From positions 170,637 to 234,636 of the forward strand of contig WPDH01000050.1 of NCBI GenBank assembly GCA_019137255.1: DNA of 64,000 bases. The letters run 5' to 3'. The notes under the pieces are model-generated. The model did no database searches and was not told the origin of the DNA. It saw only the letters and a program-made list of their open reading frames with translations. A program made the position numbers and the translations under genes. Each line of letters begins with the position of its first letter. The stretch's first letter is position 1. This document shows positions 38,867 through 49,116 of the stretch, piece by piece. Source of the DNA: Corinectria fuckeliana (taxonomy: Eukaryota; Ascomycota; Sordariomycetes; Hypocreales; Nectriaceae).

Positions 38867-38955
38867 CTTATATAACAGATCTTATTCGCACAGCCGGCTG
38901 TGCGGCTAATCACGTGATATTAAACGCACAGCCGGCTGTGCACCTATGAGTCGCC
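38867..38955 (-). repeat. Right terminal inverted repeat, unmutated, with two 16-18 bp palindromes and an E-box
   Basis: GCACAGCCGGCTGTGC occurs twice (38,888-38,903, extended to an 18 bp palindrome by C/G flanks, and 38,926-38,941). The two copies flank a third palindrome, ATCACGTGAT (38,909-38,918), which contains the E-box CACGTG. This is probably the transposase-binding subterminal array. It now also lies 180-270 bp upstream of a start codon. Confidence 0.8.
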
Positions 38956-38964
38956 GCGAAATTG
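38956..38964. repeat. 9 bp target-site duplication (right) of the Mutator-like element
   Basis: gcgaaattg directly abuts the right inverted repeat and pairs with 35,043-35,051. Confidence 0.7.
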
Positions 38965-39134
38965 TCTGGACTACGTTATTATTAAGCTGTCTTTATCGTA
39001 TTCGCCTCTCCCCGCACCTGTGAAGCATCACGGCACCTAAAAAGCACCATATCTCAACGGAAAGAAAAGCCCACAGCAACTATTCTTTGAACCCACTTCC
39101 AGGCGCAAGGTGCCTGGCACTAGGCATTAGCAAG

Positions 39135-41356
39135 ATGAAACTAGCCGGTATATGTGGCCTTCTATTGGCAGCTGGGGTTGCTCCAATAGGTATCTGCCCC
39201 CCAGCATCTTCGTCACCTTTGATGCTAACAGAACTGCTTTAGAAGCGCTCCATACTCCTAGCCAATATCCCAATGGAGGCGATATCCCGATCCTCCGAGC
39301 CAAGTTCAACGGCTGGGTCCATCCTGAAGACTTGATTCCCATGCCGCAGTGCGTCGCTCAGCAAGATCAATCCACCTGGCTGAGTGCCATGACGAAATGC
39401 ACTCGCAAACGATGTACCTCGCACTTTGGCGTCATCTGCACCCACCACCAATGGCTCACGCAGCTCAGCTGTCTCAGCACTGAATTCTCCTCCGACCTTG
39501 TCAAAGACTATCTCCCGTACTGCAGCAGATCAGTGCTCGCCAAAGCACAGTTGTACCGTTGGATTCGTGCCACTACCGGTCGAACGTGGCTTGTGGATGT
39601 CGGCGACGCGAACGGGCTGCAAAACCCCTCTCCAGCTTCTTTAGCCAAAGGATATGCGGCTGTTGACGCGGCTGGCAATGCGCCGACATGCCTGACGGGC
39701 TCGCTTTCTGCTCCATCGAGGGAGCCGTTTCAACACGTAATGGGATCCTGTAGTTTCACGGGCACTACCCAGCATACCGGAAATACCGCTCGTCCTTGGG
39801 AATACAGTGCATCCCTACGGTCCATGGTCGCTCTAGGTCTCGAAACCGTCGGCTACGATCTCGCCGGGGGTAGCATCAAACATGGCGACTATTTTGATGA
39901 AGATTGCTTCTGCAATGCCTTCACTCTAGATGTGGAACAAGAACCCTGTTCAGCACCCGGGCAGATAGACCTGACGAGGGAGCGGCTATGGTTGAATGCC
40001 ACTTGCGGGCCGACGTCCCTACCTGACAACTGGACCGACGCACTCAAAACCGTGGGATTCGCGTATATCCCCATCGAAGACTGGCACTGGCCAACGTGTG
40101 TCACGGATATGCCGAAGCAGGTAACCGAGCTAACTGATCAATGCACAACCGATGCTTGTGAGCTCGACTCCAGTGGATATTGCAAAGTCAAGCGCGCAAT
40201 AGACAGGACTTGCTTCTGCCGCGACGTTAGCTACGATTCCTGCCGAGGTTCGTGCCATGTCTTCGACACCCGGATAGACTATGTGGAGTGGCTTCACCAT
40301 CTTTGCGGCAATGTGCAGGACTGGCACGGTCTCCCGGACACTTGGCGCCAATTGGCCGCCCCTTCCCGCCGCGAAATGATTCCATGGCGATGGACTATCA
40401 AGCCTTTAAATATTACTTCTGCTCCCCGTTTGGAATCTATGGGGACAGCGGAAACATGCTCCTCGAACGAGTGGAAGCTCGGGAGCTTTGCTTTGGTCAA
40501 TATGGCTACTTTTCTAGCCGTATTTCTCAGCGAGGGAAAAGGAAGCCATCGAACCGCACGCGATGCTCCATGGCACCCACACCAGTGGTGTTGGTTCTTC
40601 AAGGGGGTTTTGATCGCTACTCTTCAGCTGCTTGCGAGCTACATCAATGGGTTTCTTGTCCAGAAGACCCTTGGTTACGAAGACGTCCCTGCTGTTCAGT
40701 TGATGCTCCTCTGGTGTACAATGCCTCGGCTTGGTTGGCTAACGATTCTGCCGATTGTTGTCCAACCATTCGAAGTGATGGATTTCTCCGCGGCCGCGTC
40801 TTCTTTGTTTGCGGAAGCGATCCTCCAACTTTCATCATCATATTACATGCTGCTAACTGTCAATTATGGTCGAGAGCACAACTTTTACCTTGGGCGTCTA
40901 GAAGGCGTGGAAAGAGGACAACCAGCCAAACTGATGTATGCTGGAGCACTCCTATGGGTTATCACCGTTACCGTGATGCTGTTTCAGTTGATGCGGGTTA
41001 TATATATAATAGATGGGAGTAGGGCTTTAGGAGAAACGTCGACGGGTAGTGAGGGAGGAGGTTACACGGTGTATGGCACTATACCCGTTGAAAAAAAAGG
41101 TAGCCGGCGTTCCCGAAGAGCATTTGCGAAACTATACATGGTCACGGCCATAAGCATGCTCCTTCTTTGGGTTGCGCAGTGGCTCTTTTGGGGTGGATTC
41201 ATTGGTCTCAGTTCGGAAGAGTGAGTCTACCTTCATTCACATGCTTGGTCCAAGTAGCTAACCGGGCCTAGGTTCTGTCCCCCTAAGATGGGGTTTCTCA
41301 CAGCTGTTTGGATTGCCTTCTCAATAGTAAGCGTTGCTACTAGAGCTGCTTTATAA
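39135..41356 (+). CDS. Seven-TM membrane protein with large Cys-rich ectodomain, function unknown
   Basis: Model: exons 39135-39189, 39243-41220 and 41272-41356, 705 aa. Exon 1 encodes a signal peptide (MKLAGICGLLLAAGVAPI). The intron (39190-39242) must use the ctttag acceptor to stay in frame. Residues 19-428 form an extracellular domain with about 22 cysteines, often in CxC or C-x4-C pairs (EDCFCNAF, RTCFCRDVSYDSC), and a GRTWLVDVGDANGL segment. Seven hydrophobic stretches follow (about 430-448, 469-490, 503-525, 535-558, 582-608, 647-674, 685-705). Signal peptide, Cys-rich exodomain and seven TMs together look receptor-like. I recognise no described family, so a sensor role is an inference. 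The last exon might extend further, as a gtaagc donor lies near its end. The gene starts 180 bp from a transposon end. Confidence 0.72.
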
Positions 41357-43844
41357 GTACGCATAACGTAACCTACTCGACTCTGGAAACGCGCCGCATT
41401 TCGCATTTTTACTAAATATATCCAGATTGGAAGTGCGGCGCATTTATGGAAGCGGAATGAACAGATCTAGACCCCGTGACCAGTCTCCTGGGTCTCTATA
41501 AATGTCCCAATGGAGCAATCACTCTACAACGATCATGTTCCGTCAAGTACCGTTTTGGCGTCTGACACAACTCTGCCTGACAACTGGGACCAGACGATGG
41601 TATTGATCCGAGGGTCCTTGACGACTGCTTCCACTCATCATGATGCCAGCAAGTAGATCGCACTACTCTTAGCTTAGACTTAGGGGATGCCGTTTGCCTA
41701 CGAATTTACTAAATTAGGGACTTGAAGAGCCAACACGGAGCTTTCTCGATGTGCCGACTTGAAGGATGGTGGGGTTCAAGGTCCTGTCTAATTCAGGTAT
41801 ACAACCTAAATAGAGTTAGCCACTTGAGATGCCACCAAGCAGGAGCTGAGTCCAGGACAAGGCAGTTGTAAAGTGAGGATGTGGATGGAAGAGGCGCAGG
41901 ACTGGAGCGAAGAGAACCTTTGTCGCACTGAAGCACAGGGTGCTTGTTATTTAGGCAAGATCAATCCTGGCCTACTTATACCCTCCCCCCCAAGGGGGTT
42001 TCCCAATAGATTCAGCATCAAGACTGGATTTCAGTTACGCCAGAGCACGAGAGAGAACTAAAAGTGTTGGAAATGGAGCTTGCATTATTGCGAGCTTGAT
42101 CAATACTGAGACATTATTGATATGCGTAGCTAACAGTGTCACTACAGTATCGAGCATGAGTTAGTTAGGTCTTGCGTCCTGTAGGGGCTTAGTGATCTTG
42201 CTTAGCAGGATGGCTTTCTTGATCCCTCAAGAAATTAAACGACTAGACTATGTTGTACTTATAGCATCTTAGCGAACACCTTACGACTAGGTGTTCTTTG
42301 AGGAAAGTTCCATCCGTGACTTGTCGTACTGCAGTTCAGCCCTTCACACTTCACTTGACTGACGCAATAAATCAGACTGCTTGTTTGCTTTGGTTGCCTC
42401 CAACTTCATTCACTATCTCAGATTCTTCACTGCAACAACATCCGCACAACATTTCTGACCACTTGGTGCATTGGACATGCCGGGAGAAACGATAAGCAGG
42501 CCCTTTATTGCGCAGCTAGGGCCTCAGAGCCTTCTACCACGACTTGCCACTCAGCTGTATCGTAAAACGCGCCAGCTGGACACATTTGCACCAGCACAAG
42601 GTTGTTGTTGCTGGCAATCGCGATCTACTGCTGGACTCGGCTTTTGTGGCCGCCTACCCGGATCTTGAGCTAGACCAGAATCCAGGCCAGATGTGCAGGG
42701 CAAGGATTGGTCTGTCTGCGTCTTTGAAAGCCCGCGGACTGGCTCTTTTCGATCTCGCCGAGATGTGCTACGACAACGCGGTAGCGGGAAAGAGACAGTG
42801 GGTGCCTGTAGTGTGCTTGGCGTTTATTTATTCCTCGCAGTTGGTTTTAAGGATGTTGGGCCTTGGACGTCCTCGAGAGTTTAGCAAAGCCACGCACTTG
42901 GTAAATGCCGCTATGGCTAGGAACATAGTTACTCTAAGTAGAGAGATATAATTATGGTCACAATGTAAATGGCTGTTACTTGCACTGCATATTCCAGCTG
43001 TTGTACAATAATTCCATTACTAATGGGTCTGTCAGTGTCCTCTCTAACGTGCAGTGGCAACACTCACAAACGGGTAATGTCCAGAGAGAGCCACAGCGTA
43101 GAACTCAAGGTTTAAAACCACATAGTCTATCAACCTATCTGAACCGGGGAGGTCGTGGGCAGAGATTCGGTGGCCAGGGAACTAGGCAGCCTAACTGAGA
43201 CGAGTTACTGGTTGGGATGACTCCCTCGTGTTGGAATTTTCGACACTTAAGAGTGAAATGCGATTGAACGATGATTATCCTTCCTAAGTAATAGGGCGCA
43301 GACATGCCACCGGATCCTGCAATTATCGCCTTCCTCGCATTCTGTACAGTTTGACATGCACATCCCCACGCCCGACGCCCGACGCGTTGCTTCGGTCTCT
43401 CCGAAAGGATGTTGGATTGATAGGCCGTAACCTCGATTCGTTGGTGCTCCTACAGAACCTAAGCTCGGCCCTTGTCGAACGACAGAGTCCCATAGTTTGT
43501 GGGTTTCTCAACCAACAACGTCACAACTAGTACAAAGGATTACGCAAGTCGGCAATTATTTGCCGTGGTGGATCGTCGCACGCAGCTGCAACTTCCAGCA
43601 GTGGCTTAGCCTCGACAGGGATCGCCCGCAGGGACTCGCTCTAAGGGACGGATAGCAGATCATTCGTGGTGAACCTGGTGCTTCGCAAAGACTCCTTCCG
43701 CGCACGCCATTGACCACGGCGCATGAGACAGACCTAATCGAGGAGCTCGCTTCGGCGTTTCCTGAGCCGTGTGGTTTATATGGCTCGTCGAGGCCGGTTG
43801 TGCTTTGCATGTCGTAGACAATTGCGCTCTTGTCAACTGCAAAG
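41357..43844. other. Gene-poor 2.5 kb region
   Basis: Normal base composition with short open frames only. Apart from the possible phosphoesterase relic listed separately, I see no supported gene. The last 100 bases are the OPT gene leader. Confidence 0.4.
42544..42951 (+). pseudogene. Possible metallophosphoesterase relic
   Basis: An open frame contains VVVAGNRDLLLDSAFV followed by YPDLELDQNPGQ. This resembles the metal-binding GNHD block of calcineurin-type phosphoesterases, with the essential His replaced by Arg. No other phosphoesterase motif is found on either side, and the rest of the frame matches nothing I know. If related, it is a truncated and dead fragment. It may equally be chance similarity. 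Confidence 0.3.
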
Positions 43845-46800
43845 ATGGCGTCGGAGATTTCTGCAGCACAAGAGACCAACCAGCCCCCGAGCGACTTTGG
43901 AGACACCAAGGAAAAAGATGGCGTCCCAAGCATTACGAAAGTCACCGACATCGAAGCCGATGCTTCCTTGGAGGGAGACGCTGACATCAGCGAGCGAGAA
44001 AAGCTTGCTCAAAAGGCCGAGAAGACGGAATTGACGCCTGTCGAAGCTTTCAACTGGAACGTGGAGGGAGATCAGTCTCCCTGTAAGCAACATTTCTTTC
44101 GAGGACATGCGCGCAACGTGAGCTAATCTTCTCGCGCAGTTCCCGAAGTGGCTGCTTGTGTTCCAAACACAGACGACCCAAGCATTGTTTGCAACAGTGA
44201 GAAATTCCCCGAAAAGGATCGATGCGGTCTACTGACTAGTGTGCAGCCTTGCGAGCCTGGATACTCACCACGGTGTTTGTTACAGTCTTCGCTGGCGCCA
44301 ACGAGTTTTTCAGTCTACGATATGCAAGTCCTCCCTTAACCCTCCGTAATATCAGTCATCGGCAAAGCAAAGGGGTCTAACACTCGCTCATGTAGCCAAG
44401 TCTCAGCATCGGATATGTTGTGGCTCAGCTGCTCGTGTTCCCTATTGGTCGAGCCTGGGAGAGGCTTCCTCGGTGGAGAGTTCCGCTGGGATGCTTGACA
44501 TTCGACGTGAACCCGGGCAAGTTCACCATCAAGGAGCACGCTTTCATCGTCATTGTCAGTACTCTCTCAACCATACCTCGTAAGCTTGTTCTCACGTCTC
44601 TCTAGTGCGTCAACCTTAGCACCACCGCCGCCTACGCCACCGGGTCTTTGATGGCCATTATTAGCCCCGTCTACTGGAACAGGGACTACGGCGCAGGGTT
44701 CTGCTTTCTTTACCTCCTCACAACGCAAATGCTTGGGTAACTTCATGTCGTTTCTGACGTCCTCGAAAGTCGCTAATCTTGCTCTCAGCTTCGGACTTGC
44801 TGGACTTGCGCGGAGATGGCTAGTCTACCCGGCTGCTCTGATCTGGCCTTCGACCCTAGCTTCAACTGTGCTGTTCCGCGCCCTGCACGAGCCGCATGAA
44901 CATACCGTTTCCAACGGGTGGACCGTCACTCGGTACCGCTTCTTCATTTACTTCTCCATCTTTGCCTTCGTCCTCTTCTGGTTCCCGGACTACCTTTGGA
45001 CGAGCCTGGGCACCTTTGCGTTCGTTACGTGGATTGCGCCTCACAACCAAAAGGTGAACGCCATATTCGGGGTAAGGAATCATCTAAAGGACCACTGTCA
45101 ACTTTAGATGCACGGCTAACCAAGCCTCCAGATGAACTCTGGTCTTGGCCTGCTTCCCATCAGCATCGACTGGACGCAGATCAACTATGCTGGATTCCCG
45201 CTTGTGACGCCCTTCTACATCACCTGCAACGCTTTTGCTGTCGTTGTCTTCTTTTACCTCTTTCTCTCACCCATCCTGTACTACTCGAACGTGTGGTTCA
45301 GCGCCTAGTAAGTATTGCTTCGCGAGCTGGAACTCTGAACCTTTGCCCCGACGGCTATCTTTCTGACGTCTATGGCAGCCTTCCTCTACTTTCGTCGAGC
45401 ACCTTCGACAATACCGGATCATCATATAACATCTCGAAAGTTGTTGACGAGAATCTGGACTTTGACTTGAAAAGCTACCAAGAGTACTCCCCCATGTACA
45501 TTTCCATGTCGTATTCGCTCACCTATGGCCTCTCATTCGCATCCGTGACGGCCATCATCGTCCATACCTATCTGTACAACGGCAAGGAGATCTGGGCCAA
45601 GTTCAAGAACTCTCGTCACGGCGGCGAGGACATTCACAAACGCTTGATGAATGTCTACCCTGAAGTCCCCGACTGGTGGTACTTGGGCTTCACTCTGATT
45701 GTCCTTGGACTAGGCATGTTCACAGTAGGCTACTGGGACTCCGGTCTGCCGATCTGGGCCTTCCTCGTCGTCTGCTTCGGCTTTGGAGTGCTTCTCATCG
45801 TTCCTGAGGGAATTCTGGAGGGAACCACAAACCAGCGGATCTTTCTCAACATCATCACGGAGCTCGTTGCGGGCTACGCCTGGCCGGGAAAGCCAATTGC
45901 CAACATGTACGTCAAATTCTACGGCTACAACTCTGTCAAGCACGGCATGGACTTTGCCCAGGATCTGAAGATGGGCCAGTACATGGTAAGTCGGCTTTCC
46001 AAGCTCGAAGCCTTGTCACTGACCTCGGTTGCAGAAAATACCTCCGCGTGTTCTGTTCTTCGGCCAAATATACTCGACGATCCTAGCAACTGCGGTACAA
46101 ACTGGAGGTATGTAGATTCGTGATATGTGGTAGGGTCTACGTGTAAACTGACTTTCTAGTCCTCCGTTGGATGATCGGCAACATCGATGACCTGTGTGAC
46201 CCCGAGAACACTCAGCGCTTCACCTGTGCCGGGTCGAAGGTGGTTTACAACGCCTCTGTCATCTGGGGAACCATCGGGCCTCAGCGAATGTTCCAGTCTG
46301 GCCAGGTTTACAACGGTCTCATGTACTTTTTCCTGATTGGGGTGCGTATAATCCTTGACTTGTTGTGTTGAAGATGGAATAGCTAACTATGGCATAGCCC
46401 GTTACCACCGTGCTGGTGTGGCTTGTTTATCGCCGTTTCCCCCATACCTGGGTGCGATATATCAACGTGCCCATCTTCTTCAATGCGGCTGGGAACATCC
46501 CCCCGGCCAACACAAGTAATTTCACCCTGTCCGTTGTTGTACATTTGACTGAAGCTTACACATCGCAGCTCAATACTCGCTATGGTTTATAGTGGGATTC
46601 ATCTTCAACTACCTCATCCGCAAGAGGGCCTTTGACTGGTGGAAGCGCTACAACTGTTCGTATATGCGATCCATGCTGACAGCTCGTGTTACTAATAACG
46701 GACTAGATCTCCTACAAGCTGCGATGGATACTGGCACAGCTATTGCGACGATCATCATCTTCTTTGCACTGACGTACAACGGCTATACACTGAGCTGGTG

Positions 46801-46900
46801 GGGAAACAATGTTGGCTCGAACACTGATGACAGCAATTCGGTGCCGTGGCTTACAGTTGCGGAGGGTGACCACTTTGGCAAAGGTCCTGGGCAGTTCTAA
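43845..46900 (+). CDS. OPT-family oligopeptide transporter
   Basis: Model: 13 exons (43845-44082, 44140-44196, 44247-44323, 44396-44554, 44606-44736, 44789-45071, 45132-45307, 45379-45985, 46035-46107, 46160-46341, 46398-46515, 46569-46655, 46707-46900), 793 aa with frame kept throughout. Proton-coupled plasma-membrane importer of small peptides, glutathione or related compounds. Family marks are VPNTDDPS and NEFFSLRYPSLSIGYVVAQL near the start, NSGLGLLPISIDW, STFDNTGSSYNIS, the EYSPMYISMSYSLTYGLSFA segment, and a hydrophobic profile of about 14-16 TMs. Intron 3 (44324-44395) has a GC donor (GCAAGT), and the resulting junction FSLRY/PSLSIG is the conserved OPT sequence. The other 11 introns are GT-AG. 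The acidic, hydrophilic N-tail (about 80 aa) is probably cytoplasmic. The substrate is not assigned. Confidence 0.92.
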
Positions 46901-49116
46901 AGTGTATCTCTAGTTCTACTTAGCGACAGGGGTGTAAAATGGTTCAGACAGTGATCAAGTTTGGGGCAGAGATACGATCTGAAACTCACTTGTTGCAGCT
47001 CATTTTCTAGTAGTCAGTACTGATTGCAATACTCGGAGACTTTCCTATCGTCTCAGTTGTTGTTTGGATCTTCGCTTTTAGCATTCCGAAGCTAAGCGGG
47101 AGTCTCAGCTAGACCCCATGCTAGCTCCCATTCTAGTTTCTGTTAAACTTCAAACATACACTGAACGCCCTTCTCCGGGTTACCGGGCTGTTTCCCGTAC
47201 ATGCCGCCAAGGATGTTGCATATGACGAGATACATGTCCTTTTTCTCGGCGGCCTTCTTGCCCTCGGCACAAGTCTTCAGAAATTCGGTTATGAAAACCC
47301 TCAGCTAGAGAATGTGACTCTGATAGCAAAAGGCTTCAGTTGTGCGCTCGTGCCTTATGAGACGCCCTCATCGCTAAACTTAGGAACCGCATAAATCGAG
47401 CCGTCTTGACCAGCCCATTGAGTCAGCAGCGCTGTAAAGCTGCACCGGAACTCTGCTTTCTTACGTGGGGAATCATTGCCGTTGGAGGGCACGAAGAAAT
47501 TGACATCGACTTAACAGCGAGCTTCATTCTCAGAAACTCCTCGACAGCTCTCGGGGGTCCAAAGCAGACACTGCTGACAAGCATCAGTTCAGCCGTGCTT
47601 GGAAGCAGTCGAATCGATCGCGCCTGCGATTTCAGGAGCGAGAGCTGACGCTTGAAGCTCGAGCAGGTTTGTATTGTATGGAGGTTCGACTCGACTTATC
47701 TGCTTCATGGTGGAGTAAACAGCAGTAACCATTCTGTGGATGAGTAGGGCTGTCTGATGGGAATGCACATACTGAAGCATGGAATAGCTGATTTTTAAAC
47801 ACCATTTCTCATGTATGCAACTGTAAGCCTATAGTACAATGATAAGCTATCGTTTCTCCACTCGACTCAACATCTGGTAGACAGAGGTAGGCTACATGCC
47901 ATATGAGTTTCTGGGTCAAGCGACGTCGACTCTCATAGTAACTTGTAAACGCTAGAAAGGGCGTCTTTGATCTAGGCAACGTTACAGCTAGTGTAACTAC
48001 CAAAAATATTCAACGTGAGTCTCCTTGCTCTCACTCACCGTAGTTCCCTGATACGACATAGTTGGATGAAGCTGTCTGGCGTCGCAGCTGATGGCACTCC
48101 TTTTCCCAAATGCTATTTGCATCCACGAAATCGACACTAATATTCAACGGAAGCACAATAACCGTCGAGCCGGCAAAGCTACCGTCGATGAGAAAGAAAA
48201 AAGAAGCAGCATAATATCCAACAGATAACCATCGTGGAAAATTTCGAACAGATCTTGGTGGAGATCTTTGACCAGCTTGGCGAGATCTCATACGAGACCG
48301 GAGCAAACGATATCATCTCACTCCATTCCATCGCCAAGGACTCTAAAGGTTTCCCAATAACAGTTGTAGATGACACCGCGGCCCTGCATTATCAGGACGA
48401 TTTCCTAAGATTCCCATCGACCCTGCTATCGATGGCTACAGCACTCTTTCTACTTCGACTCAGTTCAGACGCCTTGAGACGAAACTCTGGGTCCCATTGG
48501 CACTAGACATGTCATGAAAGAGTATATAGTCAATTGAGCTGGACTAATGGAAGATGATTTCCACATAGCTCTGGATTTATCTACAATCCAAGAGTGTGAG
48601 AGTTCCTTATCATGCAGGCCGAGAATACCTATTTTCACCTAAAGCTGTGCAACTTCGGTCAGTACAATCTAACAAATAATACTCCGCCATCAAGCTAGGC
48701 CATTAAGAGACGTATCTTACGTAAAGATTCTGAAACAGGCGGTAGAAATAGAGCTTCCGAGTAAGAGGTGAAGGTAGCTAGAAATGATAAAAATATGTCG
48801 AATGGAACAAGCCGTGGCAGCAGTAAGTAGGCCTTGAAAAGAAGTTACCGGGGAGTTTCAACAGAGTGTGGTTGCTTCCCTAGTTGTCTGTCTGCTAGCC
48901 TGATACTTGTCTCTGAACAGACCTCTTGGGACACTTTGTTGACGTATGGGCTCCCGAGAGACGAATTCTTATTGTGAACTAATCTTCTCTAACGGAGCAT
49001 GATCAGCCAAAGTTGGCACACAATCCTTCCATTCTCCACATTCTCCAATGGCTTTAGGTTTTAATGAGTGTGAATCAACCTTGAATTTTCTTTTCTTGTT
49101 GTTAAAAGACTTTTAA
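46901..49116. other. Intergenic region with possible gene relics
   Basis: 2.2 kb without an intact gene. A small minus-strand frame (47,144-47,300) is listed separately. Another open stretch on the + strand (48,234-48,506, containing ISYETGANDIISLHS) lacks an ATG and could be an orphan exon. The rest is ordinary moderately AT-rich spacer. Confidence 0.35.
47144..47300 (-). pseudogene. Possible terminal exon or gene fragment
   Basis: Reading leftward from a ctctag acceptor-like site, the frame gives LRVFITEFLKTCAEGKKAA followed by EKKDMYLVICNILGGMYGKQ and about 15 more residues before a stop. The composition looks protein-coding, but no upstream exon or family could be recognised. Confidence 0.25.

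Larger units (their letters stand above)
35052..38955. mobile_element. Mutator-like (MULE) DNA transposon, RIP-inactivated
   Basis: A 3.9 kb element with 89 bp terminal inverted repeats (35,052-35,140 and 38,867-38,955) beginning GGCGACT, flanked by a 9 bp target duplication. Long inverted repeats plus a 9 bp duplication are typical of Mutator-like elements, including Hop-like ones of fungi. The interior is heavily AT-shifted. A possible minus-strand coding relic lies around 37,100-37,700, but I cannot identify a transposase motif with certainty. The element is certainly non-autonomous now. Confidence 0.75.

Noticed and set aside
38888..38941. Paired palindromes as a possible CRISPR-like or phage attachment array
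   Set aside because: This is a fungal genome, and the same units lie inside transposon inverted repeats, which explains them.
42300..43200. Several small + strand frames as a multi-exon gene
   Set aside because: Frames could not be joined through plausible splice sites. Only the GNRD-containing stretch was kept, as a doubtful relic.
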